Shown in pieces: positions 53,808-61,680 of a DNA stretch of 64,000 bases (positions within the stretch are counted from its first letter, which is position 1; each line of letters opens with the position of its first letter). The notes under the pieces were generated by a model. The model searched no databases and had not been told where the DNA came from. It was given only the letters and a program-made list of their open reading frames with translations. This DNA is from Isoptericola cucumis (GTDB lineage: Bacteria > Actinomycetota > Actinomycetes > Actinomycetales > Cellulomonadaceae). The translations under genes and the position numbers were made by a program. Where the stretch lies: positions 1 through 64,000 of the forward strand of contig NZ_BMDG01000017.1 of the NCBI RefSeq assembly GCF_014635665.1, given 5' to 3'.

Positions 53808-55158
53808 GCATCTCCGCCACCTGGAACGCCGTCTCCAGCGACTGCTGGTGGTTGAGCCGCGGGTCGACCAGCGTCTCGTAGCGCAGCGCGAGCCCGTCGT
53901 CGGAGATCTCCTCGCTCCCGCCGAGCACCTCGGTGACGTCGTCACCGGTGAGCTCCATGTGCAGGCCGCCGGGCACCGTGCCGAGCGCCCGGTGCACCTC
54001 GAAGAACCCGGTGACCTCGTCCAGCACGTCGGCGAACCGGCGCGTCTTGAACCCGCTGTCCGACGTGATCGTGTTCCCGTGCATGGGGTCGGTCACCCAG
54101 GTGACCGCCACCCCGGCCGCGGTCACCTCCTCGACGACGGCGGGCAGCACGTCGCGCACCCGGCCGGCGCCCATGCGGGCGACGAACGTCAGCCGGCCCG
54201 GCACGTTGTCCGGGTTGAGGCGCTCGGCGAGCGCGATCGCGTCCGCCGGCGCCGTCGTCGGCCCGAGCTTGACCCCGACCGGGTTCGCCACGCGGGACAG
54301 GAACTCGACGTGCGCGCCGTCGAGCTGGCGCGTGCGCTCCCCGATCCACAGGAAGTGCGCGGAGGTGTCGTACGCACGGCCCGTCGCCGGGTCGACCCGC
54401 GTCAGCGCCCGCTCGTAGTCGAGGATGAGCGCCTCGTGGCTGAGGTAGAACTCGACCGTGCGCAGCGCGTCGAAGTCCGCGCCGCACGCCTCCATGAACC
54501 GGATCGCCCGGTCGATCTCGGTGGCCGTGCGCTCGTACCGCGAGTACGCGGGGTTGCGCATGAAGCCGCGGTTCCACTCGTGCACCTGCCGCAGGTCGGC
54601 GTAGCCCCCGCGGGTGAAGGCCCGCACGACGTTCGCCGTCGCCGCCGAGATCCGGTACGCCTGCTCGAGGCGGCGCGGGTCGGGGGCCCTGTCGGCCGGG
54701 GTGAAGGGGTGCCCGTTGACCATGTCCCCGCGGTAGGCCGGCAGCGTCACGCCGTCGCGCGTCTCCGAGTCGCTCGAGCGCGGCTTGGCGTACTGCCCGG
54801 CGAGCCGGCCCATCTTGACCACGGGCGTGCTGGCCCCGTGGGTGAGGACGACCGCCATCTGCAGGATGGTGCGCACCTTGTTGCGGATGCGCGTCGCGCT
54901 CGCGTCGGCGAACGTCTCGGCGCAGTCGCCGCCCTGCAGGAGGAACGCCTCGCCGCGGCCGGCCGCGGCGAGGCGCTGCGTGAGCAGCTCGGCCTCCGCC
55001 GGCACCACCAGGGGCGCAGCACCCGACAGCCGCGCGGCGACGGCCGCGAGGGCGTCCGCGTCGGGCCAGGCCGGCTGCTGGCGTGCCTCGAGCGCGCGGA
55101 ACCGGTCGAGCCCCTCAGGGTCCGTGCCGGGTGCCACGATGTCGACGGCGGTGCTCAT
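53788..55158 (-). CDS. aroG: class II 3-deoxy-D-arabino-heptulosonate 7-phosphate synthase
   Basis: A 456-residue type II DAHP synthase, first enzyme of the shikimate pathway (PEP plus erythrose 4-phosphate). Signature blocks are LLQGGDCAETFAD (metal Cys), KMGRLAGQYAKPRS, LWIGERTRQLDGAHVEF, GVKLGPTT, WVTDPMHGNTI and GGLHMELTGDDVTEVLGG. Size and motifs match plant/mycobacterial AroG. Its 3' end runs 20 bp into pknL on the opposite strand. The M. tuberculosis orthologue (Rv2178c) sits in the same neighbourhood. Confidence 0.95.
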   Translation of the reverse strand: MSTAVDIVAPGTDPEGLDRFRALEARQQPAWPDADALAAVAARLSGAAPLVVPAEAELLTQRLAAAGRGEAFLLQGGDCAETFADASATRIRNKVRTILQMAVVLTHGASTPVVKMGRLAGQYAKPRSSDSETRDGVTLPAYRGDMVNGHPFTPADRAPDPRRLEQAYRISAATANVVRAFTRGGYADLRQVHEWNRGFMRNPAYSRYERTATEIDRAIRFMEACGADFDALRTVEFYLSHEALILDYERALTRVDPATGRAYDTSAHFLWIGERTRQLDGAHVEFLSRVANPVGVKLGPTTAPADAIALAERLNPDNVPGRLTFVARMGAGRVRDVLPAVVEEVTAAGVAVTWVTDPMHGNTITSDSGFKTRRFADVLDEVTGFFEVHRALGTVPGGLHMELTGDDVTEVLGGSEEISDDGLALRYETLVDPRLNHQQSLETAFQVAEMLTRQSR

Positions 55159-55189
55159 GCGGGTCCCCCGAGCTCTCGGTGCCGGTGCC

Positions 55190-56416
55190 TCAGTGCGCGG
55201 CCGGCTGCGCCGCGACCAGCGGCTGGCCGATGCCCTCGAGGATCTCGCCGAACCAGGGCACCGAGACGTCGAACGCCTTGCCGCCCGCGATGCGCGGGAA
55301 CGCGATCGCCTTGAGGCGGTCGCCGTCCTCCTCGTCGTGGCCGATGACGCCGGCCTCGCCGCGCAGCGCGCACTCGACGGCCAGGTCGGTCATCGACTTG
55401 ATGAGGCGCAGGTCCTCGGCGTTCGCGGCCGCGGCACGCGAGTAGTAGCCCGACTTCTGCACCATGACCTTCTCGGCACCGAGCTTCTCGGCGAACTGCT
55501 TCGCGAACCACTGCCCGGGGTTGATGGTGTCGAGCTTGACGTGGCCGAACGGGTCGCGCGGCACCTCCTCGCCGGCGGCCTCGAGCTGCGCGACGATCTC
55601 GTGCATGCCCGCGCCCTCGGACAGGAAGATGTTGACGTTGCCGATCTCGTCCATCGTGGTGCGTAGGCGCGCGGCCTCGGCCTCGATGTCGAGCTGCAGC
55701 TCCGGCAGGAACACCGCGTGCACGTCCCAGCGCTCGCGCGTCAGGCCGAGGGCGGGCGCCCACTCCTGCGCGTCGAGCCACGTGCGGTACTCCTTCGCGG
55801 CGGCCGCGGTGAGCCAGCCGCAGTGCCGGCCCATGACCTCGTGCACGATGAGCATGCGCGGGCCCGAGCGGTGCTCGCCGATGACGTTCGCGGCGAAGCC
55901 CGCGGCCTCCTCGGCCGCCGTCCACGCACCGAGCGACTGACGGATCGGCACCACGTCGTTGTCGATCGTCTTGGGCAGCCCGACGACGGTGAGCTCGTAC
56001 CCGTTGTCGTGCAGGTAGGCCGCGAGGTCCGCGGCCGTCGTGTTGGTGTCGTCGCCGCCGATGGTGTGCAGGACGTCGACGCCGTCGGCCTTGAGCTGCT
56101 CGGCCGCGACCTCGAGCGGGTTCTGCCCCTCGGACACGAGACCGCGCTTGACGCAGTCCGCGGCGTTGGTGAGCTTCACGCGCGAGTTGCCGATCGGCGA
56201 GCCGCCGAAGCGGTGCAGGATGCCGGCCTGCTTGCGGCCCTCGCCGTCCACCACGATCTTCGTCCCCGTGAGCAGGCCGTGGTAGCCGTACTGGTAGGCG
56301 ATGATCTCGATCGACGGGTCGAGCTCGGTGTACCGCTCGATGAGGCCACCGACCGCGGATGACAGGCACGGGGCGAAGCCGCCAGCGGTCAGGAGAGCCA
56401 CACGACGAACCGACAT
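55190..56416 (-). CDS. pfp: 6-phosphofructokinase, pyrophosphate-dependent type
   Basis: A 408-residue phosphofructokinase. LLTAGGFAPCLSSAV replaces the ATP-type GGDxPGLN start; IGGDDTNTTA carries the second Asp found in PPi-dependent enzymes instead of GGDGS, and PKTIDNDV is the catalytic loop. Further marks are MGRHCGWLTAAAA and VNIFLSEGAGMHE. It interconverts fructose 6-phosphate and fructose 1,6-bisphosphate, probably reversibly with pyrophosphate. It is 31 bp upstream of aroG on the same strand; glycolytic flux and the aromatic entry point may be co-transcribed. Confidence 0.9.
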   Translation of the reverse strand: MSVRRVALLTAGGFAPCLSSAVGGLIERYTELDPSIEIIAYQYGYHGLLTGTKIVVDGEGRKQAGILHRFGGSPIGNSRVKLTNAADCVKRGLVSEGQNPLEVAAEQLKADGVDVLHTIGGDDTNTTAADLAAYLHDNGYELTVVGLPKTIDNDVVPIRQSLGAWTAAEEAAGFAANVIGEHRSGPRMLIVHEVMGRHCGWLTAAAAKEYRTWLDAQEWAPALGLTRERWDVHAVFLPELQLDIEAEAARLRTTMDEIGNVNIFLSEGAGMHEIVAQLEAAGEEVPRDPFGHVKLDTINPGQWFAKQFAEKLGAEKVMVQKSGYYSRAAAANAEDLRLIKSMTDLAVECALRGEAGVIGHDEEDGDRLKAIAFPRIAGGKAFDVSVPWFGEILEGIGQPLVAAQPAAH

Positions 56417-56586
56417 GACAGGAGCTACCTCTCGGTGGGGGACGAACTGCCCTGACATCCTATGAGCACCCACGGGCGCGCGGCACCGGCGTCCACGGGC
56501 GCCGCCGACCGTGCGCGACCGGCCCGTCCCGTGCGATGATGCCGGGACGAGCCTCCCCCGCCACCGGCGCCGGGAGGCTCTCTCGT

Positions 56587-57132
56587 ATGACCTCGACGAA
56601 CTCTCGCCCGCACCCGTCACGACCCGCCGCGCCGGGCGACCCGCTGCCTGTCGTCCGCCCTGCCGTGGCCGCGGACCGCGCCCTGCTGGACCGCCTGTGG
56701 CAGCTCTTCCGCCACGACCTGTCGGACGTCGACGGCACCCTGCCCGACGCGGCCGGCCGGTTCCGCGACGAGCGCCTGCACGCGGCGTTCACCGACCCCG
56801 GATGGCGCGGCCACGTCGTCGAGCGGGGCAGGCGGCCCGCGGGGTTCGCCCTCGTGCGCGGGCTGGACGGCCCCGTCCGGGTGCTCTCCGCGTTCTTCGT
56901 GGCCCGCGGCGCCCGGCGCGAGGGCGTCGGCCGTCATCTCGCAGCCCGGGTGCTCGCGTCGACGCCCGGGACGTGGGAGGTGCCCTTCCAGGACGCCAAC
57001 CTGCCCGCCGCGGCGTTCTGGCGGCGGGTCGCCGAGGAGGCGGCCCCGGGAGCGTGGGCCCTCGAGCACCGCCCGGTGCCGGGCCGGCCGGACCTGCCGC
57101 CGGACGCCTGGATCGTGCTCGACGTCGCCTGA
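56587..57132 (+). CDS. GNAT acetyltransferase
   Basis: A 181-residue protein with a GNAT core: VVRPAVAADRALLDRLWQLFRHDLS, then VLSAFFVARGARREGVGRHLAARVLAS as acetyl-CoA motif A, and FQDANLPAAAFWRRV. The second half of the chain resembles small acetyltransferases that modify short metabolites. The ATG at 56587 follows GGGAGG at about 11 nt. Substrate unknown. It converges on plsC with a 7-bp gap. Confidence 0.82.
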   Translation: MTSTNSRPHPSRPAAPGDPLPVVRPAVAADRALLDRLWQLFRHDLSDVDGTLPDAAGRFRDERLHAAFTDPGWRGHVVERGRRPAGFALVRGLDGPVRVLSAFFVARGARREGVGRHLAARVLASTPGTWEVPFQDANLPAAAFWRRVAEEAAPGAWALEHRPVPGRPDLPPDAWIVLDVA

Positions 57133-57139
57133 CGGGGGC

Positions 57140-57844
57140 TCAGCCTTCCTCGTCGACCTTCCGGCCGGCGGCCAGGCGGGCCTTCATGGTCGCGGCGTAG
57201 ACGTCCACGTACTCCTGCTCGGAGAGCCGCATGATCGCGTACATGATCTCGTCGGCCACCGACCGCAGGACGAACCGGTCGTGCTCCATCCCGCGGTAGC
57301 GGCTGAAGTCGAGCGGCTCGCCGATGACGATGCCGATCGGCATCGGCTTGGGGACCGCCCGGCCGAGCGGCTGGGCGACGTCGGTGCCCACCATCGCGAC
57401 GGGGACCACGGGGGCGCCGGACTCGAGCGCCAGGCGGGCGACGCCCGTCTTGCCCCGGTACAGGCGGCCGTCCGGGCTACGGGTGCCCTCCGGGTAGATG
57501 CCGAAGAGGTCGCCCTCGTCGAGCACCCGCAGCCCGGTGCGCAGGGCGGCCTCGCTCGCCTTGCCCCCCGCACGGTCGACCGGGATGGTGCCGACGCCGC
57601 GCATGAAGCCCGCCACCAGGCGGCCGCGGACCCCACCGCCGGTGAAGTAGTCCGACTTGCCGAGGAACTGCACCTGCCGGTCCAGCACGAGGGGCAGCAC
57701 GAACGAGTCGATCACCGCGAGGTGGTTGCTGGCGAGGATGGCCGGGCCGCTGGACGGCACGTTCTCCACGCCTTTCGTCCAGGGGCGGAAGGCGAGCCGG
57801 AGCCACGGTCCGACCAGCACGTTCTTCATCACCCAGTAGAACAA
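57140..57844 (-). CDS. plsC: 1-acyl-sn-glycerol-3-phosphate acyltransferase (PlsC family)
   Basis: A 234-residue membrane-associated acyltransferase with the catalytic NHLAVIDSF (H-x4-D variant), GTIPVDRAGGKAS, FGIYPEGTRSPDGRLYRGKTG and VPVAMVGT motifs. It should make phosphatidic acid or a related lipid. The TTG at 57844 has AGGAGG just upstream, making it the likely start. It matches the Rv2182c position in M. tuberculosis. Confidence 0.92.
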   Translation of the reverse strand: MFYWVMKNVLVGPWLRLAFRPWTKGVENVPSSGPAILASNHLAVIDSFVLPLVLDRQVQFLGKSDYFTGGGVRGRLVAGFMRGVGTIPVDRAGGKASEAALRTGLRVLDEGDLFGIYPEGTRSPDGRLYRGKTGVARLALESGAPVVPVAMVGTDVAQPLGRAVPKPMPIGIVIGEPLDFSRYRGMEHDRFVLRSVADEIMYAIMRLSEQEYVDVYAATMKARLAAGRKVDEEG

Positions 57845-57957
57845 CGGTCCTCCTCGACGTGCGCCTTGCGGTCACCACTGCGTCCACCGGCGTCGTCCGC
57901 CGATGGGTTCTGCCCCTGCCTTCCGCAAGGCGTCGCCCACGACAATAGAGTGAACCC

Positions 57958-58503
57958 ATGGCCGCACCGAACCCGGACGCCGATCCGGGCACGCCCGACG
58001 ACCTCCCTGACGACGCCGTCGAGGCGCGCTGGGCGGACATCGTCGCGCAGCTCGGTCCCCTCGACGGGCCGGACGCGCCGGAGCACGGTGCCTCGTCCGG
58101 GAGCTCCTCGCAGCCGACGGGCGGGCCCGCGCCCGCCGGCGACGACCCGCCGGTCGCTGCGGGTCCGGCCGCGGCGCCCGTGGCCGGGCAGGGCCCTCGG
58201 GACTGGCCCGCCACGCCCGAGGTGGACGCCCTCGACGAGGCGGACTCCCACTTCGTCCCGCCGGAGCCCGAGCCGCTCCTGAGCCGCGACCCGCTGCTGA
58301 CCATGGCGTGGTCCGTCGTCGCCGCCGTCCCGATCCTCACGGTGGTGCTCGTCGTCGTGCGTGCGCTGGTCCCGGCCCTGCACCTGCCCGGGTGGCTGGG
58401 GCCGGTCGGCGGCGGCCTCTTCCTCGCGGCCGTCGCCGTCCTGCTGTGGCGGATGCCGCACCACCGCGACCCGGAGGACGACGGCACGGGCGCCGTCGTC
58501 TGA
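57958..58503 (+). CDS. membrane protein with acidic Pro-rich N-terminus
   Basis: A 181-residue protein. Residues 1-105 are acidic and rich in Pro/Ala/Ser with an amphipathic VEARWADIVAQLG segment. Two helices follow (TMAWSVVAAVPILTVVLVVVRAL and GPVGGGLFLAAVAVLLWRM), then a short acidic tail. Conserved small proteins of this build occur in actinobacteria, without known function. The ATG at 57958 has TAGAGT 6 nt upstream (leaderless). Confidence 0.8.
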   Translation: MAAPNPDADPGTPDDLPDDAVEARWADIVAQLGPLDGPDAPEHGASSGSSSQPTGGPAPAGDDPPVAAGPAAAPVAGQGPRDWPATPEVDALDEADSHFVPPEPEPLLSRDPLLTMAWSVVAAVPILTVVLVVVRALVPALHLPGWLGPVGGGLFLAAVAVLLWRMPHHRDPEDDGTGAVV

Positions 58504-58520
58504 CGGCGGCTCCGGCGGCC

Positions 58521-58580
58521 GGCTCAGGGCCGAGCGGCTCAGGGCCGAGCGGCTCAGGGCCGAGCGGCTCAGGGCCGAGC
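58521..58580. repeat. four tandem 15-bp repeats between convergent genes
   Basis: Four exact copies of GGCTCAGGGCCGAGC lie end to end from 58521 to 58580, three bases before the stop codon of the ROK gene. GCTC and GAGC within each unit can pair, so the array can fold into several hairpins and may serve as a terminator for both convergent genes. Confidence 0.9.
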
Positions 58581-58583
58581 CGA

Positions 58584-59528
58584 TCAGCGGCGCGCCAGGT
58601 CCGCGGCGCCGATGATGCCCGCCTCGTTCCCGTGCTGGGCGAGCTCGATGCTCGCCACCGGGCGGTGCCCGAGCGCGGACAGCTGGGCCTCGTACGCCTT
58701 GCGCACCGGCGACAGCAACAGGTCGCCCGCCGCCCCGACGCCGCCGCCGATGACGATGAGCTCGGGGTCGAGCAGGGCCGCCACCGACGCCGACCCCTCG
58801 CCGATCCAGCGGCCGAGGTTCGAGAGCAGCTCGACGGCGAGCTCGTCGCCCTCCTGGGCGGCCTGGGTCACGCACGGCCCCGTGATCGTCGCTGGGCCGC
58901 CGTCCGCCAGCTCGACGAGGCGCTGCGCGCGGGCGGGCTGCGCGATCGCCGCCTGGCGCGCGTCCCGCACGAGGGCGGTGCCCGACGCGTACTGCTCCCA
59001 GCAGCCCTCGTGCCCGCACCCGCAGTAGTGCCCGCCGGGCACCACCCGCATGTGGCCGACCTCGGCCGCCACGCCCCACTTGCCGCGCACGAGCTCGCGG
59101 TCGACGACGATCGCGCCGCCGAGGCCCGTGCCCACGGTGAGCATCAGCATGTCCGTGGCCTCGCGGGCGGCGCCGAAGCGGAACTCCGCCCACCCGGCGG
59201 CGTTGGCGTCGTTCTCCACGACCACCGGCACGTCGGGCTCGAGCAGGTCCTCGATGCGCTGCGCCAGGGGGTACTCCCGCCACGCGATGTTCGGCGCGAA
59301 GAGCACGGAGCGCCGGTCGGGGCTCACGAAGCCCGCAGCGGCGAGGCCGATCGCACCGACCTCGTGCTCCTTCGCCAGCTCGGTGCACGCCTCGGCGATC
59401 ACGCGGTCGATGTCCGCGACGTCGTCCGCCACCGTCTCCCGACGCACCTGCGCGAGGATCCTGCCCGCCTCGTCCACGACGCCGACCGCGATCTTGGTGC
59501 CGCCGATGTCGACTCCGATGGCGTGCAT
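58584..59528 (-). CDS. ROK family glucokinase
   Basis: A 314-residue sugar kinase. It has the phosphate motif GVDIGGTKIAVGVVDE at the N-terminus, VVVENDANAAGWAEFRFG (catalytic Asp), LTVGTGLGGAIV and the zinc motif GHYCGCGHEGCWEQYASG. It lacks an N-terminal DNA-binding domain, so it is a kinase rather than a NagC-type repressor. Likely substrate is glucose. The ATG follows GTGAGGTCAACGC, with GAGG as the ribosome site. Confidence 0.93.
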   Translation of the reverse strand: MHAIGVDIGGTKIAVGVVDEAGRILAQVRRETVADDVADIDRVIAEACTELAKEHEVGAIGLAAAGFVSPDRRSVLFAPNIAWREYPLAQRIEDLLEPDVPVVVENDANAAGWAEFRFGAAREATDMLMLTVGTGLGGAIVVDRELVRGKWGVAAEVGHMRVVPGGHYCGCGHEGCWEQYASGTALVRDARQAAIAQPARAQRLVELADGGPATITGPCVTQAAQEGDELAVELLSNLGRWIGEGSASVAALLDPELIVIGGGVGAAGDLLLSPVRKAYEAQLSALGHRPVASIELAQHGNEAGIIGAADLARR

Positions 59529-59730
59529 GCGTTGACCTCACGTTTTCGTTCGTCGGAATCCCGCCGCGACCGCGCGACGGGGGGGGAGACGCGCAGGGCG
59601 CGCAGGGTCCAGACTAGCGACGTGCCGGGCCGAGCAGCGACGCTGTCCGATTCCGTCGCACCCGGCCCGGACCACCCCCTGAGACCCGGTATCGTGACCG
59701 CCACGGACGAGCCCTGCCACTGGAGTCAGA

Positions 59731-61542
59731 ATGGACGAGATCACTCTTCCGCAGGCAGTAGAGCTGCCTGCGACGTCGAACCTCAACGACCTGCTCGCCA
59801 CCCGCGTGGCGACCGACCCGCGAGCCCCGCTCGCCGAACGGCCCGCGGCCGACGGCTGGGCGCCGGTCTCCGCCGCCCAGTTCGACGCCGAGGTGGTCGC
59901 TGTCGCGAAGGGCCTCGTCGCCAGGGGCGTGCAGCCCGGCGACGCGGTCGGCATCATGTCGCACACCCGCTACGAGTGGACGCTGCTCGACTTCGCCGCC
60001 TGGGCGGCGGGGGCCGTGGTGGTCCCCGTCTACGAGACCTCCTCGGCCGAGCAGGTCGAGTGGATCCTCTCCGACTCCGCCGTCTCGGTCCTCGTCGTCG
60101 AGGAGCCGGCGCACGCCGCCACGGTGGCCGAGGTCGCGGACCGCACCCCCGCGCTGCGCGAGGTCCTGACGATCGACGACGGCGCGATCGCCGAGCTCAC
60201 CGCGGCCGGCGCCGAGGTGAGCGACGACGAGATCGCGCGGCGTCGCGGGATCGCGGACCTCGAGGACGTGGCGACGCTCATCTACACGTCGGGCACCACC
60301 GGGCGCCCCAAGGGCGCACAGATCACCCACGGCAACCTCGCCCTGCTGGCCGTCAACGCCGTGGCCGCGGTGCCCGAGGTCTTCAAGGACGGCGGGCGCA
60401 CGCTGCTCTTCCTGCCGCTGGCGCACGTCTTCGCCCGGTACATCGAGGTCCTGGCGATCGCGAGCGGCACGGTGCTGGGCCACTGGTCGAACCTCAAGAC
60501 GGTCACCGAGGGCCTGGGGACGTTCCGCCCCACCTACATCCTCGCGGTGCCGCGCGTGTTCGAGAAGGTCTACAACGCCGCGGAGCAGAACGCCGCCTCC
60601 GGGGGCAAGCTCAAGATCTTCCACTGGGCGGCCGCCACGGCGATCGAGTACTCGCGCGCTCTCGACACCCCGTCGGGCCCGTCCCTGTGGCTGCGGCTGC
60701 AGCACAAGGTCGCCGACACGCTCGTCTTCGGCAAGCTGCGCGCGGTCCTCGGGGGCCAGGCGCGATACGCAGTCTCAGGCGGAGGGCCCCTCGGCGAGCG
60801 GCTCGGCCACTTCTACCGCGGGCTCGGCCTGAACATCCTGGAGGGCTACGGCCTCACCGAGACCACGGCGCCGACCTCCGTGAACCGCCCCGACGCCACC
60901 AAGATCGGCTCCGTCGGCCAGCAGCTTCCCGGCTGCGGGGTGAAGATCGCCGCCGACAACGAGGTGCTGCTGCGGGGCATCCAGGTCTTCAAGGGCTACC
61001 ACAACAACCCGGAGGCGACCGCGGAGTCGTTCGAGGACGGCTGGTTCCGCACCGGCGACCTCGGCACGCTGGACGACGACGGCTTCCTCACGATCACGGG
61101 CCGCAAGAAGGAGATCATCGTGACGGCCGGGGGCAAGAACGTCGCCCCCGCGCTCCTCGAGGACCGCATCCGCGCCCACGCCCTCGTGAGCCAGTGCGTC
61201 GTGGTCGGCGACAACCGGCCGTTCATCGGCGCCCTGGTCACGCTGGACGCCGAGGGTCTGCCCGGGTGGCTGAAGATGCACGGCAAGCCGGAGATGCCGC
61301 CCGAGCAGGCGGCGACGGACCCCGACGTCCTCGCCGCCCTCGACGCCGCCGTCACCCGCGCGAACCAGGCGGTCTCCAAGGCGGAGTCGATCCGCAAGTT
61401 CGCCGTCCTGCCCGGCGACCTCACCGTCGAGAACGGCTACCTCACGCCGAAGCAGAGCGTGCGCCGGCACGTCTTCGTCAAGGACTTCGCCACGGAGATC
61501 GACGATCTGTACGTCGACACGCGGCAGAAGTCGACCAGCTGA
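59731..61542 (+). CDS. long-chain fatty acid-CoA ligase (FadD15-like)
   Basis: A 603-residue AMP-forming ligase. The AMP-binding signature is TLIYTSGTTGRPKGAQITHGNL; later come GLNILEGYGLTETTAPTSVN, FEDGWFRTGDLGTLDDDGFLTITGRKKEII and TAGGKNVAPALLEDRI. It activates fatty acids to acyl-CoA. Size and position agree with M. tuberculosis fadD15 (Rv2187). The ATG has GGAG 5 nt upstream, and a TATCGT -10 box lies about 35 nt before it. Confidence 0.93.
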   Translation: MDEITLPQAVELPATSNLNDLLATRVATDPRAPLAERPAADGWAPVSAAQFDAEVVAVAKGLVARGVQPGDAVGIMSHTRYEWTLLDFAAWAAGAVVVPVYETSSAEQVEWILSDSAVSVLVVEEPAHAATVAEVADRTPALREVLTIDDGAIAELTAAGAEVSDDEIARRRGIADLEDVATLIYTSGTTGRPKGAQITHGNLALLAVNAVAAVPEVFKDGGRTLLFLPLAHVFARYIEVLAIASGTVLGHWSNLKTVTEGLGTFRPTYILAVPRVFEKVYNAAEQNAASGGKLKIFHWAAATAIEYSRALDTPSGPSLWLRLQHKVADTLVFGKLRAVLGGQARYAVSGGGPLGERLGHFYRGLGLNILEGYGLTETTAPTSVNRPDATKIGSVGQQLPGCGVKIAADNEVLLRGIQVFKGYHNNPEATAESFEDGWFRTGDLGTLDDDGFLTITGRKKEIIVTAGGKNVAPALLEDRIRAHALVSQCVVVGDNRPFIGALVTLDAEGLPGWLKMHGKPEMPPEQAATDPDVLAALDAAVTRANQAVSKAESIRKFAVLPGDLTVENGYLTPKQSVRRHVFVKDFATEIDDLYVDTRQKSTS

Positions 61543-61567
61543 CGCCGGCGCCACAGCGGGTGCGCTC

Positions 61568-61599
61568 GAGCCCGCCGGGACCTCCGTCCCGGCGGGCTC
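61568..61599 (+). terminator. terminator after the acyl-CoA ligase gene
   Basis: GAGCCCGCCGGGAC (61568-61581) pairs perfectly with GTCCCGGCGGGCTC (61586-61599) around CTCC, 26 bp after the stop. Confidence 0.88.
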
Positions 61600-61680
61600 G
61601 ACCGCGTTCCGGCCAGGCGCCCGGAGCGGTGTCCGTGCCAGCCTCCGGGCCTGTCGGTGGCCCTCGCTAGCGTCCCGCCC

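Noticed and set aside
58521-58580. 15-bp tandem array considered as a CRISPR array
   Set aside because: No spacers, units too short and fully tandem; no cas genes anywhere in the window.
58584-59528. ROK protein as a NagC-like repressor of the amino-sugar cluster
   Set aside because: It has no N-terminal helix-turn-helix and lies 20 kb away in a conserved core block.
57829-59541. A 570-codon open frame on the minus strand across plsC upstream DNA and the ROK gene
   Set aside because: It is a shadow frame, Arg/Gly/Ala rich with no motif. The ROK kinase in another frame has clear catalytic and zinc motifs.
58308-61670. A 1120-codon plus-strand frame
   Set aside because: It runs antisense to the ROK gene and out of frame with the acyl-CoA ligase; there are no recognisable domains.
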